A program made the translations under genes and the position numbers. A stretch of DNA of 64,000 nt from Vibrio maerlii (GTDB lineage: Bacteria > Pseudomonadota > Gammaproteobacteria > Enterobacterales > Vibrionaceae): assembly GCF_003415655.1 (NCBI RefSeq), contig NZ_QRHC01000006.1:202683-266682 (forward strand). The letters are read 5' to 3'. Position 1 is the first letter of the stretch, and each line of letters opens with the position of its first letter. Below, piece by piece: positions 35,323-44,548 of this stretch. A model generated the notes under the pieces. That model was not told the DNA's origin. It was given only the letters and a program-made list of their open reading frames with translations, and ran no database searches.

Positions 35323-38160
35323 TTACAAAGGCGTTGAGACTTCATCAACCAAGTAAAGGATCGATTGATAGGGCACACCACTGTGGTGAGACAAACCGAT
35401 TTCACAAGTTCGACTGTTGCTGAATCCTCGAGTGCAATTTTCTGGTACTTGAGCCTGCAAGGTATCGAGTGCAGATGCATTGAGTTCTGGTGTGGTAAAA
35501 CCCTTATCTCCTGCCCAACCACAACACGAGATGTGTTCAGGCACCACCACTTCGGATGCACACAGTTGAGCTAACTTGAGCATATTGGCTTCTAGCCCCA
35601 TTCTTCGAGAACTGCAGGTGACGTGCAGCATCACTGTTTCCTGTTTTTGCTCGATGGATAAACGATCCAACAAGTGATTAAGGATGAAGTTAGTTGGCTC
35701 TTCAATAGACAAGGGGTGAGTAGAGTTTTCTATTGTACGTTTCACACAGGGACTGGTATCCATCAGTATCGGAAACGCTCCGTGATTACTGGAATCCCAA
35801 AGCAGTTGTTCGAGGTGAGCGCGTTTTTGTTCTGCAATATCCTTCATGCCTTTACTCTCATAAGGCATACCACAACAGGTCTGATCAATCTGATCTGGAA
35901 TGATGACGTTAACATTTGCTTTAGCTAAAAGAGACAGTGTCACTTCCGTAAGGCTACGATGCTCGTCACTACCGTTCTGGCTTCCCATTGTTCTTGAAGC
36001 ACAAGAAGGAACATAAACTACGGTCTCGGTCTGTTGCGATTCATTCTTAAGCTGGGTCTTCGGGCGATGGTTATTGGCTAAAGGTGTCTCAGGGTACCAA
36101 GTAGGTGTTCGACCGCCGGTCCATTTTGTTAAAGTGTCGAACGAGCTTTGCAAACGCTCAGTGCCGAGATGCTTCGTTAAGGACTGGTTGACGTTTAATG
36201 CTGAGCGAACAAGGCTTGAAGTGGTCGCGAATTGCGTTGCCGTCCATTGAGCAATGGGTGTAAATCGTTTGTACTTTGCGGTACGAAGATCTTTCACCAA
36301 ATCACCAGTATTAATTCCAACTGGACAACGATCAGCACACAGTCCTGTTGCGGCACAGGTATCGAGTCCTTGGTATTCAAATACTTCTTTTAGTGCCTTG
36401 GCGTCGATTGGAGACAACTCTCGCTCTCTGCGTTTAATTTCGCGGTAGAGCACGATTCGTTGCCTTGGTGATAATGTCAGTGTTCGTGATGGACAAACAG
36501 GCTCGCAGAATCCACACTCGATACAACGGTCAACAATATCGTTCGCCGCAGGCATAGGTTTCAGATTCTCGATATGAGTATTTGGGTTGCTACTGATGAT
36601 GACATCTGGATTAATCAGGCCTTGTGGATCAAAAATGCGCTTAATCTGCTGCATGAGTTGATAGCCTTCTTTTCCCCATTCTAACTCGACGAATGGTGCC
36701 ATGTTTCTACCGGTACCGTGTTCAGCTTTGAGTGAACCTTGATATTTTACAGCGACCAGCTGAGCAACGTCCTCCATAAACTGCTCGTAACGTTTTACTT
36801 CAGTAGGGGTATCAAAGGCTTGAGTGAATACGAAGTGTAAGTTGCCTTCTAGAGCGTGGCCGAAAATAATCGCTTCATCATAGTGATATTTATCGAACAG
36901 TTGCTGAAGTTCGTTAATCCCATTCGCAAGGTACTCAACGGGAAACGCAACATCCTCAATAATTACCGTTGTACCTACTTCTCGGACGGCGCCAACGGCC
37001 GGGAAAAGCCCTTTGCGTATTGCCCATAAAGAGGAAACGACTTGGGCATCACTCGTGAATGGAATGGACTCAAGAATAGAGAAATCGGCAATACTGGTTA
37101 GCACTTCATCACAGCGCGTCGTTAAGCTTGAGTTGCAATGAGCATGAACTTCGACCAGCAATGCCGTGGCATTGGCATCTAGGCTTTCAATAAAGCTTGG
37201 CATACCAGGTTCACCGGCTACCGAGGCGAGAGAGCGTCCGTCCATCAATTCGACTGCAGCAACAGGTGTCGTCGATAGCGTCGTTACGGCTTGACTGGCC
37301 TGTTCAATCGTTGGGAAAACCAGTAAAGCAGAGGCTTTATTAGGTAGCTCTTCGACCGTGTTATACGTCACTTCGGCTATGAAACCTAGCGTTCCCTCTG
37401 AGCCAATCATTAGATGTTTAAGGATTTCGATAGGATCATCGAAATCAACGAGGGCATTAAGCGAGTAACCGGTGGTGTTTTTAAGACGGTACTTATGTCG
37501 AATCTGCTCTGCGAGCGTTTTGTTGTTTAAGGTGTTAGCTGCGAGTTGCTGTAACGAATCGAGTAATTCAGCTTTTTCATGTTTAAACTGCGCAACACTC
37601 TCTGGATCACTTGTATCAAGGTAGCAGCCATCAACAAATACCAACTTCATATTGGCGACGGTTTGGTAGGAGTTCTGCGCCGTACCACAACACATACCAC
37701 TAGCGTTGTTGGCAGCAATACCGCCAATCTTACAGGTGTTGATTGAGGCGGGATCTGGCCCTATTTTTCGTTGATAAGGCAGTAAGTAGCGATTAGCATC
37801 AGCCCCAATCACCCCAGGCTGTAGCGTGATCTGTTCGCCGTTGTTTAGGATAGAGTGACCACGCCAGTCATCTGTTAGGGTAATCAAAACAGAATCGGAT
37901 AAGGCTTGACCCGACAAGCTGGTCCCTGCGGCTCTAAAAGTGAAGTGGATGCCAAGATCACGGCAGCAGTTAATCGCTAATATAACTTCATCGATATTTG
38001 ACAGTTGTAGAACGACTTTGGGTGTTAAGCGATAAAAGCTAGCGTCGGTGCCATAGGCGAGTCTCTTTGCAGACTCAGTGATAATGCGCTGTGGGTCGAT
38101 TTTCTCTTTTAATTGTTCGATAAGTTGGAGATAAACCGATTCCAATGCGTGTTCTGACAT
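35323..38160 (-). CDS. FAD/4Fe-4S D-2-hydroxyacid (D-lactate-type) dehydrogenase
   Basis: A 945-residue fusion of a GlcD-like FAD domain and a GlcF-like Fe-S domain. The FAD-binding PP-loop is near TFRAAGTSLSGQAL (about 94-107); IIEDVAFPVEYLA and HALEGNLHFVF (about 400-440) lie in the substrate domain. Two cysteine clusters follow (CIECGFCEPVCPS and CAATGLCADRCPVG), then two CCG-type repeats (DQTCCGMPYESKG and ISCCGWAGDKGF). This is the layout of quinone-linked D-lactate or D-2-hydroxyglutarate dehydrogenases (YdiJ, Dld-II). GGAG precedes ATG. No lactate permease adjoins it; the substrate is not determined. Confidence 0.88.
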   Translation of the reverse strand: MSEHALESVYLQLIEQLKEKIDPQRIITESAKRLAYGTDASFYRLTPKVVLQLSNIDEVILAINCCRDLGIHFTFRAAGTSLSGQALSDSVLITLTDDWRGHSILNNGEQITLQPGVIGADANRYLLPYQRKIGPDPASINTCKIGGIAANNASGMCCGTAQNSYQTVANMKLVFVDGCYLDTSDPESVAQFKHEKAELLDSLQQLAANTLNNKTLAEQIRHKYRLKNTTGYSLNALVDFDDPIEILKHLMIGSEGTLGFIAEVTYNTVEELPNKASALLVFPTIEQASQAVTTLSTTPVAAVELMDGRSLASVAGEPGMPSFIESLDANATALLVEVHAHCNSSLTTRCDEVLTSIADFSILESIPFTSDAQVVSSLWAIRKGLFPAVGAVREVGTTVIIEDVAFPVEYLANGINELQQLFDKYHYDEAIIFGHALEGNLHFVFTQAFDTPTEVKRYEQFMEDVAQLVAVKYQGSLKAEHGTGRNMAPFVELEWGKEGYQLMQQIKRIFDPQGLINPDVIISSNPNTHIENLKPMPAANDIVDRCIECGFCEPVCPSRTLTLSPRQRIVLYREIKRRERELSPIDAKALKEVFEYQGLDTCAATGLCADRCPVGINTGDLVKDLRTAKYKRFTPIAQWTATQFATTSSLVRSALNVNQSLTKHLGTERLQSSFDTLTKWTGGRTPTWYPETPLANNHRPKTQLKNESQQTETVVYVPSCASRTMGSQNGSDEHRSLTEVTLSLLAKANVNVIIPDQIDQTCCGMPYESKGMKDIAEQKRAHLEQLLWDSSNHGAFPILMDTSPCVKRTIENSTHPLSIEEPTNFILNHLLDRLSIEQKQETVMLHVTCSSRRMGLEANMLKLAQLCASEVVVPEHISCCGWAGDKGFTTPELNASALDTLQAQVPENCTRGFSNSRTCEIGLSHHSGVPYQSILYLVDEVSTPL

Positions 38161-38298
38161 ATCCTAACTCCTTTTAGTGCAGATACTTGTAGGATAGGTG
38201 GAACAGCAAATGATAACCCTTGTCGGGCTCACATTGTCGCAAGCTTTTTCTCTGCTCTAGACTAAAGAATTAGGTTACTTCTCGTTCTGGATGATCAA

Positions 38299-38619
38299 TT
38301 AGAGTTTCGTCCAATCGAGCATATCAAAGACCTCAAATGCCACCTCTTCGTATGGGTGTGCTTTGAGTAGTGCGTCGATGCTTGGTTTAACAAATTGATC
38401 GTCACTGACCAACTCTACTCTTAATTCACGAACCGTTTCTAGTTCGTTGTGTTTACCAAGGTGAGGCTGCGCCCCATCGAGTGGGCGAAACTGTCCCATT
38501 CCTTCAATTTGAAAACAACAGCGGTCGTAATCACCAATCTTCCCCGCACCTGCAGCGAAAACCGCGTCTTTTACTTTTTCTGCGTCTTCTATTGGTACAA
38601 AAAATACTATCTTTTTCAT
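38299..38619 (-). CDS. NIF3-type C-terminal domain protein
   Basis: ATG 38619 is chosen; a GTG one codon upstream is in frame. The 106-residue protein matches the YqfO/NIF3 insert domain (CutA-like ferredoxin fold): KIVFFVPIEDAEKVKDAVFAAGAGKIGDYDRCCF, then GQFRPLDGAQP, VRELRVELVSDDQ and AHPYEEVAFEVFDM. The function of the isolated domain is unknown. It lies downstream of nothing it could be in operon with; the next minus gene is 138 bases away. Confidence 0.85.
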   Translation of the reverse strand: MKKIVFFVPIEDAEKVKDAVFAAGAGKIGDYDRCCFQIEGMGQFRPLDGAQPHLGKHNELETVRELRVELVSDDQFVKPSIDALLKAHPYEEVAFEVFDMLDWTKL

Positions 38620-38750
38620 CACTATGTCCTCAATGACAGTTTGATTGTCAGTATAAAAGGGAAATGTTTCGAACCAAAATATTTGTAATGAATAATGTCT
38701 TTAACGTTATACACTTATAAGCAATGGGTGTAATTAAAGGTAATGTGTAG

Positions 38751-39203
38751 ATGATGGAGTTTCGACAAATCGATGCTGTAAATGTGCCAATGGAGTTACT
38801 ACTTGAAGCCGATCCTTCGGTTCAAGCTATTCAGAAGTATTTGATAAAGTCTTGGTGTTTTGTCGCTCAGCAAAATGAAAACATTGTCGGTGCGTGTATT
38901 GCCAAGAACAATCAATCAGGTACCTGTGAAATCTACAATGTTTCAGTCCATCCTAACCATCAAGGACAAGGAGTTGGTTCAAAGTTAATGCAGTATGCAC
39001 TGAATGAACTGTTTGCGCAGGGGATAGAGCGGATCGAACTTGGTACCGGAACCTTTGGCTATCAACTGATGTTTTATCAGCGCCTTGGGTTTCGAGTTGA
39101 TAGGGTAGATAAAGACTATTTCCTTATTCATTACCCAGAGCCAATTTTTGAAATGGGTATTCAACACAAAGACATGCTTCGGCTATACATCGACTCCCCT
39201 TAG
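38751..39203 (+). CDS. GNAT-family N-acetyltransferase
   Basis: A 150-residue protein with the GNAT acetyl-CoA site VSVHPNHQGQGVGSKLMQYAL (Q/RxxGxG/A motif about 78-83) and the C-terminal strand GFRVDRVDKDYF. The substrate is unknown. Single-gene unit, divergent from the NIF3-domain gene. Confidence 0.87.
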   Translation: MMEFRQIDAVNVPMELLLEADPSVQAIQKYLIKSWCFVAQQNENIVGACIAKNNQSGTCEIYNVSVHPNHQGQGVGSKLMQYALNELFAQGIERIELGTGTFGYQLMFYQRLGFRVDRVDKDYFLIHYPEPIFEMGIQHKDMLRLYIDSP

Positions 39204-39311
39204 TTGGACTAATCTTGATGTAGGGTCAAGGCTGTTGAAATTTTATCTTAAGAATCGCTTTCTTATTGATCATCTCTTGGGTTAGCCGTTCAAACATTAA
39301 GGTGGTTTGCT

Positions 39312-39761
39312 ATGAACATTCTAGGTCGTCTTATTTCAGCACTTGTGCTGTGGTTGGGAATCAGTTTTTCAGCGCTTGCGATTGAGCCGGTATACAGCGA
39401 CTTCTTTGGTAAGGCGATTAGAGGCTATGATCCTGTCGCTTATTTTACTGAGCAGAGGCCTGTGAAGGGCAGCGATGACTTGGTTTATGAATGGAATGGG
39501 GCAGATTGGCACTTTTCCTCACAAGCAAATCTAGATAAATTCCAGTCAGATCCTGACAAATTTGCCCCTCAATACGGTGGTTATTGCGCTTGGGCGGTGA
39601 GTAAAGGGTATACCGCAAAGATTGATCCATCAGCATGGTCGATTTACCAAGGTAAGCTTTACCTAAACTATAGCCGATCGGTGAAGCAAACTTGGGAGCA
39701 AGACATCCCAGGTAATGTTAAAAGTGCCGATAAGAACTGGCCTAAATTGTTGACTCAATAG
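39312..39761 (+). CDS. YHS-domain exported protein
   Basis: A 149-residue protein with a Sec signal peptide (about 1-23, MNILGRLISALVLWLGISFS ending before IEPVYS). The mature part has the YHS pattern RGYDPVAYFTEQRPVKGSDD, WHFSSQANLDKFQSDPDKFAPQYGGYCAWAVSKG, and SIYQGKLYLNYSRSV. YHS domains often bind metal or copper. The role is unknown. Confidence 0.86.
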   Translation: MNILGRLISALVLWLGISFSALAIEPVYSDFFGKAIRGYDPVAYFTEQRPVKGSDDLVYEWNGADWHFSSQANLDKFQSDPDKFAPQYGGYCAWAVSKGYTAKIDPSAWSIYQGKLYLNYSRSVKQTWEQDIPGNVKSADKNWPKLLTQ

Positions 39762-39868
39762 GATGTTAGCAGTTAGAAAAGTAGTTTGTTTCTAATTGAT
39801 GCGATCGCATTAACCATACACTGAATTGAGGTAAACTTAGCGCCAAATAAAAGAGGCGACGAATAGAA

Positions 39869-40303
39869 ATGAATAAAGATAATATCCAATTTAGTAGCGG
39901 ACCATTAGACGAACAGTTACAAGGTGCTCTTTCTGCAGGGTTAGAGTCTCATAGTAAAGCGCAACAAGCGCCAACCTACGATAAAGAGCGTCTAAACTGG
40001 ACGCTTCAAAATGAGCGAGGTGAGTTAGTTGCTGCACTGACTGCCGACCTGTTATGGGATTGGTTATACATCAGCGAACTATGGGTAGATGAGAGTTGCC
40101 GTGGCACGGGGATGGGCAAGCATTTGATGAATCTTGCTGAGACGCATGCTGTTGACCAAAACTTGTCAGGCTTGTGGCTATGGACTCAGAGTTGGCAAGC
40201 CGCGGATTTTTACAAGAGCCAAGGGCTTGAAGAGTTTACTCGCTTTGATAATTTCCCGGCTGGTCATTCTCGGATCGGCTTAAGAAAGACGCTGGTTAAA
40301 TAG
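39869..40303 (+). CDS. GNAT-family N-acetyltransferase
   Basis: A 144-residue GNAT with LWVDESCRGTGMGKHLMNLAE (RGTGMG about 78-83) and GLWLWTQSWQAADFYKSQGLEEF. It resembles small Vibrio acetyltransferases of unknown substrate. It stands as a single gene after the YHS protein. Confidence 0.85.
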   Translation: MNKDNIQFSSGPLDEQLQGALSAGLESHSKAQQAPTYDKERLNWTLQNERGELVAALTADLLWDWLYISELWVDESCRGTGMGKHLMNLAETHAVDQNLSGLWLWTQSWQAADFYKSQGLEEFTRFDNFPAGHSRIGLRKTLVK

Positions 40304-40475
40304 GGATGAGCAAACGCCCTTGAGTTCTTTTATATATCGTGACGTCAAGGTCGTTTCTTTATATGGCCATTTTGCTCTTGTTTTACAGACATTTATTCGA
40401 ATTTCATGTGGTCGATTGGGAACGGTTTGTCCTATTCTTCAATAAAAGAGCAAAGTTTGATTCAAAGGACAATGA

Positions 40476-41237
40476 ATGAAGAAATTAGCAATCATTACTC
40501 TATTACTTTCTTGTATGGGCCAAGCGGTGGCCGGCATTTCAATTAAGATGAACGAGCCCCAATCTCCAGAAGAACAACAAGCAAAACAATCTATAGAACG
40601 GAGTGGTATTAATCAGGCCCTGATTGATTTATCTGAACAGTATTTCCCTTTTGAGAGCGACCTAACCATTGAATATGGTGCGGAGGATGGTCCACTCTAT
40701 GACCCTTCAGAGCAGAGTATTTTAATCCCTTATGCGTTTTATCTCGAGTCCGTAGATTACTTTGCCGAGAATCGTGATGAGGAAGAAAGCGGTGCATCAG
40801 CAGAGAGTGGAGCGATAGATACCATGCTGCACACATTACTTCACGAAGTGGGGCATGCGTATGTGGTTGAGCGGGAGATCGCTATTTTGGGCAAAGAAGA
40901 GGACGTCGTTGATAACTTTGCAGCGATTATACTACTCAATTATGTTGAGAACGGAGATGATGTCTCAATCAGCGCCGCAGATATGTTTGCATTTGAATCT
41001 CAATCGGAAGAGAACTCGGAATATTATGAACTTGGCGAGTATGCAGGTGAACATAGTTTTGACTTACAGCGCTATTTTGCGACGCTGTGTCTAGTGTTTG
41101 GTAGTGATCCAGACAAGCACAAACACCTATTGGATGAGGTAGAAGAAGACTTCATCACCGACCGTAGAGAGCACTGTATTGATAGCTTTGAAACAGTCAA
41201 CAACAACTGGCATCAATACTTAACTAGCGCCGAATAA
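40476..41237 (+). CDS. DUF4344-type zinc metallopeptidase, exported
   Basis: A 253-residue protein with a Sec signal peptide (about 1-19, ending VAG). The zinc motif HEVGHAY is at about 127-133, followed by EEDVVDNFAAIILLNY, the DUF4344 pattern. The body is very acidic. It should be a periplasmic or secreted peptidase of unknown target. AAAGGAC precedes ATG. Its last 14 bases overlap the convergent AraC-type gene. Confidence 0.8.
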   Translation: MKKLAIITLLLSCMGQAVAGISIKMNEPQSPEEQQAKQSIERSGINQALIDLSEQYFPFESDLTIEYGAEDGPLYDPSEQSILIPYAFYLESVDYFAENRDEEESGASAESGAIDTMLHTLLHEVGHAYVVEREIAILGKEEDVVDNFAAIILLNYVENGDDVSISAADMFAFESQSEENSEYYELGEYAGEHSFDLQRYFATLCLVFGSDPDKHKHLLDEVEEDFITDRREHCIDSFETVNNNWHQYLTSAE

Positions 41238-42210
41238 AATTCTTTCGATGACTGCGCCGAAATTGCGGTGCAGTCATGTTATATCTCTGCTTAAATGCAC
41301 GGTTAAAGTTACTCAAATCGTTGTATCCCACCTGCCAACTGACCTCTAACACCGACAAATCTGCGTCCAAAAGCAAAGCTTTGGCTTTCTCCATCCTCGC
41401 AGTTGTTTTTAATTCACCAAAGACAAGGCTTAGGCTCTTTAAGTTCCTTTGTAACGTTCGGCGAGTCATTCCTAATAAATGAGCGAACCAATCAATATTA
41501 AACCAGGGCAAGCAAGCGTATGTGTTGATCAGTCTTTGTACCGCAATCTGCCAATCGACATCTGCCTCTATGGTTGGCGTTGGCGCGTAATCAGCGGTTA
41601 AAGGAATCGTGAACGCACCATAAGTGCTATTAAAGCCCAAAGTCGTGGTAGAGAAGAGTTTCTGCGCTTGCAGTCCAGCATCTTTAGACATCATGGTCAC
41701 TGAGTTCGGTTGCCAATGCTGACCAAGAAAGCGCTGACAGCAATTGATTAACGATAATGAGCGAAACCATTCTGCTTGGGCGAAGCCTATATTAGTTGGC
41801 CTGTAGCAACTTCTATGGCACAACCACCAGGTACCATCTCTGTGTTCGGTCCATAAAGTGACATGGTTGGTGAGGCTATTTATGTCTTCGATTAAAACAG
41901 CCAGCGCATGCTCCAAAGTCTTCACAGAACTTAATTTTGACTCAATACTACTTGAGAGCATGGATAGGGTTGCACGCTTACCCACTTCGATACTGATGGC
42001 TTTTTCAGTGAGCTTGTCGAGTTCGAACAAAAATCGCATTACATCTTTTGTTGCTAACCAGTGATCAGGTGAAAGCTGCTCGACCGGCAGCTCACATGCC
42101 TGTGCCGCTTTATGCCAGTCCAAGTTCTGTTTCTCACAATAAGTGATGAACGGGGTGAGATTACTTGAAGCACTGACTAAGAGTTGTGTCGATTGCGAAG
42201 TGGGTTGCAT
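41224..42210 (-). CDS. AraC-family regulator
   Basis: A 328-residue protein with an N-terminal arabinose-binding-like/ArgR-type region (about 1-230) and a C-terminal AraC DNA-binding domain (about 235-325): DWFAHLLGMTRRTLQRNLK (first HTH) and VSWQVGYNDLSNFNRAFKQRYNMTAPQFRR (second HTH and signature). The nearest divergent gene, the serine hydrolase at 42336, is the most likely target. No ligand can be inferred. Confidence 0.9.
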   Translation of the reverse strand: MQPTSQSTQLLVSASSNLTPFITYCEKQNLDWHKAAQACELPVEQLSPDHWLATKDVMRFLFELDKLTEKAISIEVGKRATLSMLSSSIESKLSSVKTLEHALAVLIEDINSLTNHVTLWTEHRDGTWWLCHRSCYRPTNIGFAQAEWFRSLSLINCCQRFLGQHWQPNSVTMMSKDAGLQAQKLFSTTTLGFNSTYGAFTIPLTADYAPTPTIEADVDWQIAVQRLINTYACLPWFNIDWFAHLLGMTRRTLQRNLKSLSLVFGELKTTARMEKAKALLLDADLSVLEVSWQVGYNDLSNFNRAFKQRYNMTAPQFRRSHRKNFIRR

Positions 42211-42335
42211 GGCGTTTCAGTATCAGAAGTGGTTATTAATAAGTGTAGGGGTGTGTTGAATGCTTGTCACTAAATGACCTATTTTCTATCTAAGTATTCA
42301 TCGACAATTTCTCCAAACCAATGAGGAGATTTTGA

Positions 42336-43700
42336 ATGAAAAAGCCAACAATTAAAGTGTTAACCCCAGTTTTGTCACTGCTCGCATTCTCTGTAATAGC
42401 AAGTGAAGAGAATGTGATTGAGAAGGCGCTAAAAGTGGAAGGGGCGATGGTTAACCTACCGGTGAGTGCAGCCAAAGAGAGTTTCTCACCTCAGTTTGTC
42501 GATAAGGCGCGTGAGGGGTTTAATAACTTTCACTGGCAAATGGGCGGCGACCATTCACTCTATTATAACTCGTATATGAATGAGTTTATGCCAACCTCGA
42601 TGGCGTCGCCAAATCAACAATATAAACCATTAGAGCGCAACATTCAGTTGCAGCTAGACGACTTGGTCGTTGAAACGAAAACTAAGGGTGAAATGGGGTT
42701 GAAGGAATACCTTGCAGACCCGCAGTTTCGCACCCAGGGCTTTATGCTTATCCATGAAGGAAAAGTGGTGTACGAAGCGTACCCTGGAATGAAACCGACA
42801 GACCGTCACGTGTGGGCATCTTCCGCAAAAACCATGGTCGGATTGATCGTAGCGCAGCTTGTCGATGAAGGTAAAGTCGAAACAGATCAGCCCATCACGA
42901 CTTATCTTCCGGAGCTAAAGGGTACGGTTTGGGACAAGATAAGCGTTTTGAACGTGCTTAATCACACAACAGGTTTAGACAACGAAGAAACTCTAGAGTC
43001 GATTTTGAACCCAGATTCACCCGTAGTGCGATTCTTTGCCTCTATTACGGGCTCACCAAGGGCATCAACAGGGGAAATGGAGAGTTGGTTAAACGTTGCT
43101 AGAGATACGCATGAACTCGAAGGCGAAGGGCCAGGTGAGCTGTTTCGTTATGCATCGATCAATACTATGCTCCTGACAAAGCTGGTCGAAAACGTTGAAG
43201 AGGCGAAATGGGCAAGAGTCTTTGAAGAGCGTGTATGGGGTAAAGTGATGGCAAGACAACCAGTATTGTTCAATCAGGCCCCTGATGGTTTAGCCGTTCC
43301 GCTTGGTTTAGTGCTCTCGACTGTTGAGGACAAAGCTCGATTTGGCACCTTGTTTACGCCTAGTTGGTCAGCAGTTGCTACCGAGCAAGTGGTGACAGAC
43401 GATGTACTGAAGCTGATTAGAACCAATGGTGACCCAGAGACGCATAAGAACTCGACAAAACAGGCGAGCGCATACAGCACGTTTAACGAGATGACTTCAT
43501 CTCAATCTTATCAGTTTGATTTTATTTTCGATGATGGTGCTATTGGTAAGAGCGGTAATTTGGGTCAGTTCATCTACATCGACCCTGAGCGTGACTTTGT
43601 TGGTGTGATGTTCTCAACGAATCCATATCACTCAGGTTACGGAGAGAATAAAGGGCCGGCTTATATGCGCCAAGCTGCAAAGTTGTTAGCAGACCAGTAA
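42336..43700 (+). CDS. Class C beta-lactamase-like serine hydrolase
   Basis: A 454-residue protein with a signal peptide (about 1-22) and the beta-lactamase/DD-peptidase fold. The nucleophile motif SSAK gives Ser162 and Lys165, and the YxN motif is YASIN near 274. Long N- and C-terminal parts differ from AmpC. It is more likely an esterase or peptidase than an antibiotic-resistance enzyme. GAGGAG precedes ATG. It is divergent from the AraC gene, which may regulate it. Confidence 0.86.
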   Translation: MKKPTIKVLTPVLSLLAFSVIASEENVIEKALKVEGAMVNLPVSAAKESFSPQFVDKAREGFNNFHWQMGGDHSLYYNSYMNEFMPTSMASPNQQYKPLERNIQLQLDDLVVETKTKGEMGLKEYLADPQFRTQGFMLIHEGKVVYEAYPGMKPTDRHVWASSAKTMVGLIVAQLVDEGKVETDQPITTYLPELKGTVWDKISVLNVLNHTTGLDNEETLESILNPDSPVVRFFASITGSPRASTGEMESWLNVARDTHELEGEGPGELFRYASINTMLLTKLVENVEEAKWARVFEERVWGKVMARQPVLFNQAPDGLAVPLGLVLSTVEDKARFGTLFTPSWSAVATEQVVTDDVLKLIRTNGDPETHKNSTKQASAYSTFNEMTSSQSYQFDFIFDDGAIGKSGNLGQFIYIDPERDFVGVMFSTNPYHSGYGENKGPAYMRQAAKLLADQ

Positions 43701-43810
43701 TAGTTAACGCTAAAAGAGACTAGGTATGTTATCTCTTCAAAGGCAGTCTTTAAACAGGCTGCTTTTTGTTTGTCTATGCTTAACGTATTCAGCAGATTCT
43801 TGGTGATGCA

Positions 43811-44377
43811 ATGTGTGGACGATTGAATGTACTCGATGATCCTTTCTCGCAAATCGTGAGTGGGGCACTAGGCTTAACCTTCAAAGCAAAACCCAATGAA
43901 GATTTAATACCAACCGATGCTCTGTCTGTTGTCGCGGTCAAAGATCAGCAACTCCATCAATTAGAGCTCAACTGGGGAATAAAACCTAACTGGGCAAATA
44001 GAGTGATCATCAATGCCCAAGCAGAAAGTGTTGCTTCAAAGCCGACATTTCGAGATGCGTTTGTTCAGTCTCGTGTCGCGTTACCTTGTAGCGGTTGGTA
44101 CGAATGGAGCGATTTGGATGGGGAAAAGTTGAAATATCTATTCAAACAACCGGATGACTCACCATTTTATATGGGGGCGGTTGGTTTTTCTGGTAGCAAT
44201 CAAATGGTCACCTTAACGACTCAACCTACACCCCAGTATTTGCCTTATCATCACCGCATGCCTTTCTTGATTCCAAGCTTTGCAGTTCGAGATTGGCTGT
44301 TCGCTTCACCGGATGAAGCGAAAGCCATGTTGCAAAATTGGTGGCCAGACGAACTTGCAATTGTGCGGGTTAGCTAG
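43811..44377 (+). CDS. SRAP-domain protein (YedK/HMCES-like)
   Basis: SRAP proteins crosslink through Cys2 to abasic sites in single-stranded DNA and protect them. The 188-residue protein begins MCGRLNVLDD, with Cys2 in place; VIINAQAESVASKPTFRDAF contains the conserved Asn and Glu; CSGWYEW gives the catalytic Glu; PYHHRMPFLIP holds the His. Its end touches the LysR remnant on the other strand. A terminator lies beyond at 44487. Confidence 0.93.
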   Translation: MCGRLNVLDDPFSQIVSGALGLTFKAKPNEDLIPTDALSVVAVKDQQLHQLELNWGIKPNWANRVIINAQAESVASKPTFRDAFVQSRVALPCSGWYEWSDLDGEKLKYLFKQPDDSPFYMGAVGFSGSNQMVTLTTQPTPQYLPYHHRMPFLIPSFAVRDWLFASPDEAKAMLQNWWPDELAIVRVS

Positions 44378-44475
44378 CTGATGTGTTGAAGCAGATAGTC
44401 AATGAGCAGCCTGACTCGAGTCGGTAAATATTCTCGTGACGAATAGTAGATCGAAATCGGTGATTGAAGTAGGAC
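44374..44475 (-). pseudogene. Remnant of a LysR-family regulator (C-terminus only)
   Basis: About 33 codons in the minus strand read LLQSPISIYYSSREYLPT then RVRLLIDYLLQHIS and a stop, which is the classic C-terminal end of LysR proteins (the SR.YLP.RVR..IDYL block). No upstream coding part survives: a hairpin and unrelated sequence follow within about 15 bases. It overlaps the last bases of the SRAP gene. A LysR gene was probably lost by deletion here. Confidence 0.75.
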
Positions 44476-44486
44476 ATTACTATAAT

Positions 44487-44519
44487 AAACGGGTCTCTCG
44501 AGTGATTGACCCGTTTTTT
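44487..44519 (+). terminator. SRAP-gene terminator
   Basis: The stem AAACGGGTC / GACCCGTTT with a 12-base loop is followed by TTT. It lies 110 bases past the SRAP stop, beyond the LysR remnant, and may once have served a different 3' end. Confidence 0.75.
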
Positions 44520-44548
44520 ACTATAATGCGCGGTTGTGGTTGTGGTTG

